Part shown: piece by piece, positions 46,673-58,882 of the stretch
Layout: the number at the start of each line of letters is the position of its first letter
How positions within the stretch are numbered: position 1 is the stretch's first letter
Source of the DNA: Bugula neritina
Lineage: Eukaryota > Bryozoa > Gymnolaemata > Cheilostomatida > Bugulidae
Assembly (NCBI GenBank): GCA_964035545.1
Contig: CAXIUT010000230.1
Coordinates: forward strand, 496,001-560,000
Reading direction: 5' to 3'
DNA: 64,000 bases
The notes under the pieces: generated by a model
Database searches by the model: none
Told to the model about the DNA's origin: nothing
Seen by the model: the letters and a program-made list of their open reading frames with translations, nothing else
Program-made: the position numbers and the translations under genes

Positions 46673-46835
46673 CACAGTTAGTTTAAGGTCATTACTTTCC
46701 ACATTCAGGCACTGCTTTATGTTATATATAAACGGTTTCCAGGGGATAGCTCGAACAGTTTTTGTCTCACATTAACAAATTTTACATGAAAAGATAGCTC
46801 TTGCATTCCTCTTTCATATACTTTTTTAATTTTTC
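46673..46835 (+). repeat. Left terminal inverted repeat of the insertion
   Basis: Blocks matching the reverse complement of the right end, in the same order: CACAGTTAGTTTAAGGTCA (46673-46691), TGCTTTATGTT (46713-46723), GATAGCTCGAACAG (46745-46758), ATGAAAAGATA (46786-46796) and an ATATACTTTTTTA-rich stretch (46816-46835). Weaker similarity may run on to about 46,900. The divergence between the arms suggests an old copy. Confidence 0.82.
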
Positions 46836-47579
46836 AATAAAAAATTTTCTGAGAAAGTTGTTGCATAATAAGTAAAATTTTACACCCTCCATGTTCCACT
46901 GCTGTAGCACAGGGGATTCATTTTATAAAGTCTAAAAGTTAAACTTGACATTCCTTAATATGTTTTCTCTAATATACTTTCTTTGTTTTTTGAAATTCTG
47001 TTTATGCTCTTCACAATTTGGTAAAAACATACACCATTTTGCAAGTTTCACTGCAATTATCTAAATTCTTCATATGGTGGTTCTAGCTACGCTCCTGTGA
47101 CTAATTATAACATTCCTAGTACGTTTGCCGCTCTGCGCTATCACAATAACATATAGTACCCTCTCGCACAAATTGGCAATCTATTGGATTTCTGCCAATA
47201 TAATGTTCCCTGTTTTACATTAGCACTTAGCTGAATCATCTCACTATGTTACAATCTATTGACAATGCCTCAGCACAACATAATTCTTTGTTTGTTTGGC
47301 AGAGTTAATTTCTTCAGCTAAATCACTTCACTTTGCAGTCTTGTCAGTAAAGGTCTGTCTATAGTGCAGCAGTTGTACTTCCAGTTTCTCTAATTCACAT
47401 ATGATTATTTTAAGTACATTGTATTCTATAAGATCAATTTAAAGTTTAGCCCAGTGTTCAGTAGCTAAGTATTATGCATGTATGTTGTCTTACTGTTGAA
47501 CAAAAGTTAAAAAAAACTTTACAATTATAGCCATATTTATTATACATGCGTAGGATTTGCATAAATTGACAAAAAAAAA

Positions 47580-47652
47580 TGCAGCATAATAGGATTGAAC
47601 CATGACCAACCAGCTTCTCGCTGACGCCTTTAACCTCTGGACCACGCAGTCA
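47580..47652 (-). mobile_element. tRNA-like sequence, probable SINE head
   Basis: On the minus strand an A box (TGGTCCAGAGG, 47644 down to 47634) and a B box (GGTTCAATCCT, 47601 down to 47591) start 43 bp apart, as in a tRNA gene. The A-box context GGTTAAAGGCGTC resembles Leu/Ser-type tRNAs. The stretch is followed by a run of nine T (47579 down to 47571), as at a pol III terminator. The acceptor arms (GACTGCG against the 3' end) do not pair and the anticodon loop lacks the usual T before the anticodon. A working tRNA is therefore unlikely; a tRNA-derived SINE or tRNA pseudogene fits better. The SINE tail and target duplications were not identified. Confidence 0.5.
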
Positions 47653-48403
47653 TCGTTAATAAATTGCCAACTATATGAGTAACTATGAGTACATAAATAT
47701 TTTGCGTGCAAATGGGTTATAATTATTAGGCTGTCAATTCATGTTGATAGCAGTCAACTGTTGCAATAGTCTCGGGTTACTAGCAAAGCTAATGGTTTTG
47801 AACAAATAACCCAAAAGTTTAAAAATAAGTAGCTTGCGTATTACTAACTACAAAAACAGGTCTGAAATAGACTGGTAAAGCAAGCTCTTATTGTAGAGTT
47901 TGCAGATGTGCTCTAAAATAAAACTTAAACTGTATGCTATTACATAAGTATTTGTATGCGAGAGATATAAATGGACATTACTGAGTTTCTGGAAAACAAC
48001 ATACTTGAAGTTAACTTTGACAATGGTGTTTTCTTTTCATCATAGCTAGCCTATAGCATAAATCTCTAATCATATGAATCTTTATGAAGCCCACAGCTCA
48101 TGTAAGGGTGGCAATGTAATTTGAAACGAACAATTATGTTGCTGCATTGTGTCTAAGGTATATTAGAGAGCAGAATTTGGTTTTACTAGCCTACCCCAAC
48201 GGCATTCTACAATGCAGCTTATATGCTGGCAGTTGTAATAAGTACAGCCGATAGCAAGGTTACTATCACTGCTAGCTCTGTGCAGTATGTAACCTCTTGA
48301 ATAATTGCGCCAATTTTAAACTCTTGGAAGTTGGCCAAGTTATCATATCGCAGCCAGCCACCGGAGACAAAGCATCAGAGCTATTCATATAATATTATAC
48401 TGA

Positions 48404-48490
48404 TGCACTTGGTAGCAGAGTGGCTAATCTAATATAGTTCATAGTTCAACACCCTTTACTTTGGGAATACAGCCTCTTTTTTTAGGTTTA
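48404..48490 (+). mobile_element. Second, weaker tRNA-like sequence
   Basis: A box TAGCAGAGTGG at 48413-48423 fits the pattern TRGYNNARNNG, and a B box AGTTCAACACC starts at 48443, followed by a T7 run near 48478-48484. The boxes are only 30 bp apart, shorter than in a normal tRNA, so part of the body would have to be deleted. It may be a decayed SINE or a chance match. Confidence 0.28.
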
Positions 48491-48574
48491 CCTTACAAAG
48501 CATGAACATATCTAAACTGATATTCTGATAATTTAGAGGTACATTTTGAAAACTAGGTTAATTGCACTTGTTTG

Positions 48575-48672
48575 CACAACAACAATAATAAAATAGATAT
48601 TATGCAGTATAATAAAAACACACATAATACTATATAATATATTATAATGATAATAATATAATATTATAAGTA
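48575..48672. repeat. AT-rich low-complexity stretch
   Basis: Almost only A and T, with CAACAACAATAATAAAA at its start and repeated ATAATAT/TATTATA runs (48626-48668) that are partly self-complementary. Low-complexity sequence inside the transposon-like insertion; no function is visible. Confidence 0.6.
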
Positions 48673-49066
48673 CCATTACTGCATTTTATAAATCACATGG
48701 TTGCCAAAAAAATGTATCACAAATTTTGTAATTATACATCAAAAATAGAACTATAGCTAGGCAGCAGGTTAGAATAGAGTAAATTTTTAAAACATGAAAT
48801 CATGATTTGACTATTGTTTTATTTAGGCCAACCAACCTAGGAATACAAGATTGGGTTTTAGCTGACAGTTTATAACATTTAGCTTTTGAGCCAGCAGCAC
48901 TGGCACTTGTGAAGTATAGGCAAAGTTAGTGAAGCGAGACTAACAAGCACTCAAATACAAGGCATATTGAGACACAATAACAAGTCAGGAGCGTATAAAT
49001 TGAAAAGAATGTGGAAGGGGGACTATGTTTTTCAACAAGCTATAACTTAAACATGAATTGGCTTTT

Positions 49067-49238
49067 GAAAAAAATAAAAAAGTATATTGGAGAACATAAG
49101 TTTCTTTATCTTTTCATATTTTTTTTGTTCCTGTGACATTCAACCTGTTCGAGCTATCAGTGGAACATTGTTCATATAGAACATAAAGCACCTGGCAAAG
49201 AGCCAGAAAATGAAAAGTGTGACCTTAAACTAACTGTG
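49067..49238 (-). repeat. Right terminal inverted repeat of the insertion
   Basis: Inverted partner of 46673-46835, with matching blocks at 49220-49238, 49180-49190, 49145-49158, 49107-49117 and about 49069-49087. The arm is about 10 bp longer than the left one because of small insertions between the blocks. Confidence 0.82.
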
Positions 49239-49910
49239 TGTAACACACTGAAATATACTGCAAAACACTGAAATACACTGCTACATACTGAAATATACTG
49301 CAACACAGTGCAACATACTGCAACATACTAAAATATACTGCAACATACTGAAATACACTGCAGAATACTGATATACACTGTAACATACTGAAATACACTG
49401 CAAAATACTACAACATTTTGAAATACACTGCAATACATTGAAATATACTGCATCATACCTAAATATACGGTAATATACTGAAATATACTGTAACACATTG
49501 AAAAATACTACAAAATACTGAAATACACTGCAACATACTACAACATACTGAAATACGCTGTAATACATTGAATATACTGCAACATACCTAAATATGCGGT
49601 AATATACTGAAATAAACTAGAACACATTGAAAATACTGCAACATACTGAAATACACTGCAACACACCGAAATATACTGCAAAATAAAACAACATACTGAA
49701 ATACACTGTAACATATTGAAATACACTGTAACACATTGAAATATACTGCAACATACCGAGATATATTGTAAACTACTGAAATATACTGTAACACATTGAA
49801 AAATACTGCAACATACTGAAATTTACTGCGACACATTGCAATATACTGTAACATACTGAAATATGCTGTAGCACACTGAAATACACTGCAACTCACTGAA
49901 ATATACTGCA
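49239..49910. repeat. Type-B copy 6, right part
   Basis: Continues exactly where the copy broke at 46672: 49281 matches 42924, with the ACTGATATACACTG marker near 49367 and the short units near 49570 and 49626. It bears GCATCATACC near 49450, shared only with the duplicate at 51949. It passes into type A near 49,905. Confidence 0.85.
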
Positions 49911-50947
49911 AAATACTGAAATACACTGCTACATACTGAAATATACTGCAACACACAGCAACATACGGCAACATACTGAAATATACTGCGACACATTGCA
50001 ATATATTCTAACATACTGAAATACAGTGCTACATACTGAAATATACTGCAACATACCGAAATACACTGTAACATGTTGAAATATACTGCAACATACCTAA
50101 ATATACGGTAATATACCAAAATATACTGTAACACATTGAAAAATACTGCAACATACTGAAATACACTGCAACCTCTGAAAAACACTGCAAAATACTGTAA
50201 CACACTCAAATATACTGCAAAACACCGAAATACACTGCTACATACTGAAATATACTGCAACACACTGCAACATACTGCAACATACTAAAATATACTGCAA
50301 CATACTGAAATACACTGCAAAATACTGAAATACACTGTAACATACTGAAATATACTGAAATACACTGGAACATATTGAAATACACTGCAACAAATTGAAG
50401 TATACTGCAACATACTGAAATACACTTCAACACACTGAAAAACACTGCAATATACTGTAACATACTGAAATATGCCGTAGCACACTGAAATACACTGCAA
50501 CTCACTGAAATATACTGCAACATACTGAAATACACTGTAACATATTGAAATGTACTGCAACATACTGCAACATACTGAAATACACTGGAACATATTGAAA
50601 TACACTGCAACAAATTGAAGTATACTGCAACACACTGAAACACACTGAAATACACCGCAAAACACTACAACATACTGAAACATACTGCAACATACTGAAA
50701 TACACTACTACATACTGAAATATACTGCAACATAGTGCACCATACTGAAATACACTGTAACATACTGAAATACACTGCAACATAATACAACATTTTGAAA
50801 TACACTGCAACACATTGAAATATATTGCAACATACCTAAATATACGGTAATATACCAAAATATACTGTAACATAATGAAATATGCTGTAGCACATTGAAA
50901 TACACTGCAACTCACTGAAATATACTGCAACATACTGAAACACAGTG
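49911..50947. repeat. Type-A partial unit after a B-to-A junction
   Basis: Type-A sequence beginning mid-unit, with ACACACAGCAACATACGGC near 49953 (a variant private to this region) and the GCAACCTCTG slip near 50168. It ends at the regular type-A landmark. Confidence 0.8.
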
Positions 50948-53444
50948 CTACATACTGAAATATACTGCAACATACTGCAACATACTGAAATACACTGTAA
51001 CATACTGAAATTCACTGCAACATACTACAACATTTTGAAATACACTGCAACAAATTGAAATATACTGCAACATACCTAAATATACGGTAATATACCAAAA
51101 TATACTGTAACATAATGAAAAATACTGCAACATACTGAAATACACTTCAACACACTGAAAAACACTGCAAAATACTGTAACACACTGAAATATACTGCAA
51201 AACACTGAAATACACTGCTACATACCGAAATATACTGCAACACAGTGCAACATACTGCAACATACTAAAATATACTGCAACACACTGAAATATACTGCAA
51301 AACACTGAAATACACTGCTACATACCGAAATATACTGCAACACAGTGCAACATACTGCAACATACTAAAATATACTGCAACATACTGAAATACACTGCAA
51401 AATACTGAAATACACTGTAACATACTGAAATACACTGCAAAATACTCCAACATACTGAAATACACTGCTACATACTGAAATATACTACTACATACTGCAA
51501 CATTTGGCAACATACTGAAATATACTGCGACACATTGCAGTATACTGAAACATACTGAAATATGCTGTAGCACACTGAAATACACTGCAACTCACTGAAA
51601 TATACTGCAACATACTGAAATACACTGTGACATACTGAAATATACTGCGACATACTGCACCATACTGAAATACACTGTAACATACTGAAATACACTGCAA
51701 CACATTGAAATATACTGCAAAATACTGAAATACACTGCTACATACTGAAATATACTGCAACACACAGCAACATACGGCAACATACTGAAATATACTGCGA
51801 CACATTGCAATATATTCTAACATACTGAAATACAGTGCTACATACTGAAATATACTGCAACATACCGAAATACACTGTAACATGTTGAAATACACTGCAA
51901 AACACTACAACATTTTGAAATACACTGCAATACATTGAAATATACTGCATCATACCTAAATATACGGTAATATACTGAAATATACTGTAACACATTGAAA
52001 AATACTACAAAATACTGAAATACACTGCAACATACTACAACATACTGAAATACGCTGTAATACATTGAATATACTGCAACATACCTAAATATGCGGTAAT
52101 ATACTGAAATAAACTAGAACACATTGAAAATACTGCAACATACTGAAATACACTGCAACACACCGAAATATACTGCAAAATAAAACAACATACTGAAATA
52201 CACTGTAACATATTGAAATACACTGTAACACATTGAAATATACTGCAACATACCGAGATATATTGTAAACTACTGAAATATACTGTAACACATTGAAAAA
52301 TACTGCAACATACTGAAATTTACTGCGACACATTGCAATATACTGTAACATACTGAAATATGCTGTAGCACACTGAAATACACTGCAACTCACTGAAATA
52401 TACTGCAAAATACTGAAATACACTGCTACATACTGAAATATACTGCAACACACAGCAACATACGGCAACATACTGAAATATACTGCGACACATTGCAATA
52501 TATTCTAACATACTGAAATACAGTGCTACATACTGAAATATACTGCAACATACCGAAATACACTGTAACATGTTGAAATATACTGCAACATACCTAAATA
52601 TACGGTAATATACCAAAATATACTGTAACACATTGAAAAATACTGCAACATACTGAAATACACTGCAACCTCTGAAAAACACTGCAAAATACTGTAACAC
52701 ACTCAAATATACTGCAAAACACCGAAATACACTGCTACATACTGAAATATACTGCAACACACTGCAACATACTGCAACATACTAAAATATACTGCAACAT
52801 ACTGAAATACACTGCAAAATACTGAAATACACTGTAACATACTGAAATATACTGAAATACACTGGAACATATTGAAATACACTGCAACAAATTGAAGTAT
52901 ACTGCAACATACTGAAATACACTTCAACACACTGAAAAACACTGCAATATACTGTAACATACTGAAATATGCCGTAGCACACTGAAATACACTGCAACTC
53001 ACTGAAATATACTGCAACATACTGAAATACACTGTAACATATTGAAATGTACTGCAACATACTGCAACATACTGAAATACACTGGAACATATTGAAATAC
53101 ACTGCAACAAATTGAAGTATACTGCAACACACTGAAACACACTGAAATACACCGCAAAACACTACAACATACTGAAACATACTGCAACATACTGAAATAC
53201 ACTACTACATACTGGAATATACTGCAACATAGTGCACCATACTGAAATACACTGTAACATACTGAAATACACTGCAACATAATACAACATTTTGAAATAC
53301 ACTGCAACACATTGAAATATATTGCAACATACCTAAATATACGGTAATATACCAAAATATACTGTAACATAATGAAATATGCTGTAGCACATTGAAATAC
53401 ACTGCAACTCACTGAAATATACTGCAACATACTGAAACACAGTG
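50948..53444. repeat. Type A/B composite of 2,497 bp
   Basis: The interval between two type-A landmarks is 2,497 bp. Within it about 51.9-53.4 kb repeats about 49.4-50.9 kb at the same offset of 2,497 bp, so a block containing B and A sequence is duplicated in tandem. A second copy of the CACACAGCAAC variant lies near 51763 and a third near 52450. The Type-B part re-enters near 51,895 (CACTACAACATTTTG). Confidence 0.82.
51181..51380. repeat. 100-bp tandem duplication (two copies)
   Basis: Positions 51181-51280 are repeated without change at 51281-51380. The block begins CACACTGAAATATACTG and contains the ACATACCGAAATAT and ACACAGTGCAAC units. Other type-A copies have it once. It equals five 20-bp units and shows the smallest clean step of array growth seen here. 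Confidence 0.9.
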
Positions 53445-55153
53445 CTACATACTGAAATATACTGCAACATACTGCAACATACTGAAATACACTGTAACAT
53501 ACTGAAATTCACTGCAACATACTACAACATTTTGAAATACACTGCAACAAATTGAAATATACTGCAACATACCTAAATATACGGTAATATACCAAAATAT
53601 ACTGTAACATAATGAAAAATACTGCAACATACTGAAATACACTTCAACACACTGAAAAACACTGCAAAATACTGTAACACACTGAAATATACTGCAAAAC
53701 ACTGAAATACACTGCTACATACCGAAATATCCTGCAACACAGTGCAACATACTGCAACATACTAAAATATACTGCAACATACTGAAATACACTGCAAAAT
53801 ACTGAAATACACTGTAACATACTGAAATACACTGCAAAATACTCCAACATACTGAAATACACTGCTACATACTGAAATATACTACTACATACTGCAACAT
53901 TTGGCAACATACTGAAATATACTGCGACACATTGCAGTATACTGAAACATACTGAAATATGCTGTAGCACACTGAAATACACTGCAACTCACTGAAATAT
54001 ACTGCAACATACTGAAATACACTGTGACATACTGAAATATACTGCGACATACTGCACCATACTGAAATACACTGTAACATACTGAAATACACTGCAACAC
54101 ATTGAAATATACTGCAAAATACTGAAATACACTGCTACATACTGAAATATACTGCAACACACTGCAACATACGGCAACATACTGAAATATACTGCGACAC
54201 ATTGCAATATATTCTAACATACTGAAATACAGTGCTACATACTGAAATATACTGCAACATACCGAAGTACACTGTAACATGTTGAAGTATACTGCAACAT
54301 ACCTAAATATACGGTAATATACCAAAATATACTGTAACACATTGAAAAATACTGCAACATACTGAAATACACTGCAACCTCTGAAAAACACTGCAAAATA
54401 CTGTAACACACTCAAATATACTGCAAAACACCGAAATACACTGCTACATACTGAAATATACTGCAACACACTGCAACATACTGCAACATACTAAAATATA
54501 CTGCAACATACTGAAATACACTGCAAAATACTGAAATACACTGTAACATACTGAAATATACTGAAATACACTGGAACATATTGAAATACACTGCAACAAA
54601 TTGAAGTATACTGCAACATACTGAAATACACTTCAACACACTGAAAAACACTGCAATATACTGTAACATACTGAAATATGCCGTAGCACACTGAAATACA
54701 CTGCAACTCACTGAAATATACTGCAACATACTGAAATACACTGTAACATATTGAAATGTACTGCAACATACTGCAACATACTGAAATACACTGGAACATA
54801 TTGAAATACACTGCAACAAATTGAAGTATACTGCAACACACTGAAACACACTGAAATACACCGCAAAACACTACAACATACTGAAACATACTGCAACATA
54901 CTGAAATACACTACTACATACTGAAATATACTGCAACATACTGCACCATACTGAAATACACTGTAACATACTGAAATACACTGCAACATAATACAACATT
55001 TTGAAATACCCTGCAACACATTGAAATATACTGCAACATACCTAAATATACGGTAATAGACCAAAATATACTGTAACATAATGAAATATGCTGTAGCACA
55101 TTGAAATACACTGCAACTCACTGAAATATACTGCAACATACTGAAACACAGTG
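53445..55153. repeat. Type-A higher-order repeat, full copy 9
   Basis: Full 1,709-bp unit aligned with copy 5 (12117) at an offset of 41,328 bp. Private variants include ATATCCTGCAAC near 53729 and ACCGAAGTACACTG near 54263. Confidence 0.92.
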
Positions 55154-55883
55154 CTACATACTGAAATATACTGCAACATACTGCAACATAATGAAATACA
55201 CTGTAACATACTGAAATTCACTGCAACATACTACAACATTTTGAAATACACTGCAACACATTGAAATATACTGCAACATACCTAAATATACGGTAATATA
55301 CCAAAATATACTGTAACATAATGAAAAATACTGCAACATACTGAAATACACTTCAACACACTGAAAAACACTGCAAAATACTGTAACACACTGAAATATA
55401 CTGCAAAACACTGAAATACACTGCTACATACCGAAATATACTGCAACACAGTGCAACATACTGCAACATACTAAAATATACTGCAACATACTGAAATACA
55501 CTGCAAAATACTGAAATACACTGTAACATACTGAAATACACTGCAAAAAACTCCAACATACTGAAATACACTGCTACATACCGAAATATACTACTGCATA
55601 CTGCAACATTTGGCAACATACTGAAATATACTGCGACACATTGCAGTATACTGAAACATACTGAAATATGCTGTAGCACACTGAAATACACTGCAACTCA
55701 CTGAAATATACTGCAACATACTGAAATACACTGTGACATACTGAAATATACTGCGACGTACTGCACCATACTGAAATACACTGTAACATACCGAAATACA
55801 CTGCAACACATTGAAATATACTGCAAAATACTGAAATACACTGCTACATACTGAAATATACTGCAACATACTGAAACACAGTG
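55154..55883. repeat. Type-A copy contracted to 730 bp (second)
   Basis: Same contraction as 13826-14555 and the same ACATAATGAAATAC variant, with several new changes (for example ATACTACTGCATAC near 55592). The contraction is therefore older than the separation of the two loci. Confidence 0.85.
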
Positions 55884-57173
55884 CTACATACTGAAATACA
55901 CTGCAACATACTGCAACATACTGAAATACACTGTAACATACTGAAATTCACTGCAACATACTACAACATTTTGAAATACACTGCAACACATTGAAATATA
56001 CTGCAACATACCTAAATATACGGTAATATACCAAAATATACTGTAACATAATGAAAAATACTGCAACATACTGAAATACACTTCAACACACTGAAAAACA
56101 CTGCAAAATACTGTAACACACTGAAATATACTGCAAAACACTGAAATACACTGCTACATACCGAAATATACTGCAACACAGTGCAACATACTGCAACATA
56201 CTAAAATATACTGCAACATACTGAAATACACTGCAAAATACTGAAATACACTGTAACATACTGAAATACACTGCAAAATACTCCAACATACTGAAATACG
56301 CTGCTACATACTGAAATATACTACTACATACTGCAACATTTGGCAACATACTGAAATATACTGCGACACATTGCAGTATACTGAAACATACTGAAATATG
56401 CTGTAGCACACTGAAATACACTGCAACTCACTGAAATATACTGCAACATACTGAAATACACTGTGACATACTGAAATATACTGCGACGTACTGCACCATA
56501 CTGAAATACACTGTAACATACTGAAATACACTGCAACACATTGAAACATACTGCAAAATACTGAAATACACTGCTACATACTGAAATATACTGCAACACA
56601 CTGCAACATACGGCAACATACTGAAATATACTGCGACACATTGCAATATATTCTAACATACTGAAATACAGTGCTACATACTGAAATATACTGCAACATA
56701 CCGAAATACACTGTAACATGTTGAAATATACTGCAACATACCTAAATATACGGTAATATACCAAAATATACTGTAACACATTGAAAAATACCCGCAACAT
56801 ACTGAAATACACTGCAACCTCTGAAAAACACTGCAAAATACTGTAACACACTCAAATATACTGCAAAACACCGAAATACACTGCTACATACTGAAATATA
56901 CTGCAACACACTGCAACATACTGCAACATACTAAAATATACTGCAACATACTGAAATACACTGCAAAATACTGAAATACACTGTAACATACTGAAATATA
57001 CTGAAATACACTGGAACATATTGAAATACACTGCAACAAATTGAAGTATACTGCAACATACCTAAATATACGGTAATATACCAAAATATACTGTAACATA
57101 ATGAAATATGCTGTAGCACATTGAAATACACTGCAACTCACTGAAATATACTGCAACATACTGAAACACAGTG
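55884..57173. repeat. Type-A copy contracted to 1,290 bp
   Basis: Counterpart of 14556-15844. It is one base longer because ATACCCGCAACAT near 56789 replaces ATACTGCAACAT. The inserted base offsets the base lost in the GCAACCTCTG unit that follows, so this copy alone returns to full 10-bp register. Confidence 0.85.
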
Positions 57174-58882
57174 CTACATACTGAAATACACTGCAACATA
57201 CTGCAACATACTGAAATACACTGTAACATACTGAAATTCACTGCAACATACTACAACATTTTGAAATACACTGCAACACATTGAAATATACTGCAACATA
57301 CCTAAATATACGGTAATATACCAAAATATACTGTAACATAATGAAAAATACTGCAACATACTGAAATACACTTCAACACACTGAAAAACACTGCAAAATA
57401 CTGTAACACACTGAAATATACTGCAAAACACTGAAATACACTGCTACATACCGAAATATACTGCAACACAGTGCAACATACTGCAACATACTAAAATATA
57501 CTGCAACATACTGAAATACACTCCAAAATACTGAAATACACTGTAACATACTGAAATACACTGCAAAATACTCCAACATACTGAAATACACTGCTACATA
57601 CTGAAATATACTACTACATACTGCAACATTTGGCAACATACTGAAATATACTGCGACACATTGCAGTATACTGAAACATACTGAAATATGCTGTAGCACA
57701 CTGAAATACACTGCAACTCACTGAAATATACTGCAACATACTGAAATACAATGTGACATACTGAAATATACTGCGACGTACTGCACCATACTGAAATACA
57801 CTGTAACATACTGAAATACACTGCAACACATTGAAACATACTGCAAAATACTGAAATACACTGCTACATACTGAAATATACTGCAACACACTGCAACATA
57901 CGGCAACATACTGAAATATACTGCGACACATTGCAATATATTCTAACATACTGAAATACAGTGCTACATACTGAAATATACTGCAACATACCGAAATACA
58001 CTGTAACATGTTGAAATATACTGCAACATACCTAAATATACGGTAATATACCAAAATATACTGTAACACATTGAAAAATACTGCAACATACTGAAATACA
58101 CTGCAACCTCTGAAAAACACTGCAAAATACTTTAACACACTCAAATATACTGCAAAACACCGAAATACACTGCTACATACTGAAATATACTGCAACACAC
58201 TGCAACATACTGCAACATACTAAAATATACTGCAACATACTGAAATACACTGCAAAATACTGAAATACACTGTAACATACTGAAATATACTGAAATACAC
58301 TGGAACATATTGAAATACACTGCAACAAATTGAAGTATACTGCAACATACTGAAATACACTTCAACACACTGAAAAACACTGCAATATACTGTAACATAC
58401 TGAAATATGCCGTAGCACACTGAAATACACTGCAACTCACTGAAATATACTGCAACATACTGAAATACACTGTAACATATTGAAATGTACTGCAACATAC
58501 TGCAACATACTGAAATACACTGGAACATATTGAAATACACTGCAACAAATTGAAGTATACTGCAACACACTGAAACACACTGAAATACACCGCAAAACAC
58601 TACAACATACTGAAACATACTGCAACATACTGAAATATACTACTACATACTGAAATATACTGCAACATACTGCACCATACTGAAATACACTGTAACATAC
58701 TGAAATACACTGCAACATAATACAACATTTTGAAATACACTGCAACACATTGAAATATACTGCAACATACCTAAATATACGGTAATATACCAAAATATAC
58801 TGTAACATAATGAAATATGCTGTAGCACATTGAAATACACTGCAACTCACTGAAATATACTGCAACATACTGAAACACAGTG
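57174..58882. repeat. Type-A higher-order repeat, full copy 10
   Basis: Matches copy 7 (20022) at an offset of 37,152 bp, including the ACAATGTGACATAC marker near 57749, and not copy 6. It has ATACTACTACATAC near 58636 where copy 7 has ACACTACTACATAC. Confidence 0.92.

Larger units (their letters stand above)
46673..49238. mobile_element. Transposon-like insertion with long terminal inverted repeats, probably non-autonomous DNA transposon
   Basis: This 2,566-bp stretch is unrelated to the satellite and interrupts a type-B copy. Its ends are inverted repeats with a perfect 19-bp core (46673-46691 against 49220-49238, starting CACAGTTAG) and weaker similarity over about 165 bp. Comparison with uninterrupted copies (AATACTGTAACACAC) shows TG on both sides, so a 2-bp target duplication is likely. 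I find no transposase or other convincing ORF, so it is either non-autonomous or decayed. The CACAG terminus with a 2-bp duplication fits the CMC/CACTA-like group (termini of the form CMCWR), but that assignment is inference. It contains two tRNA-like stretches and an AT-rich stretch. I recognise nothing in 46836-47579, 47653-48403 and 48673-49066. Base use is unlike the array (no 10-bp periodicity, no strand skew). Confidence 0.8.

Noticed and set aside
47580-47652. Functional tRNA gene
   Set aside because: The acceptor arms do not pair, the T stem has a mismatch and the anticodon loop is abnormal, although the A and B boxes are good.
47490-47711. 73-codon minus-strand ORF in the insertion
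   Set aside because: It runs through the tRNA-like sequence and the T-run, has no recognisable domain, and its length is within chance for this composition.
46673-49238. LTR retrotransposon or LINE insertion
   Set aside because: The ends are inverted and not direct repeats, there is no poly(A) tail at the right end, and no reverse transcriptase motif was visible in any frame.
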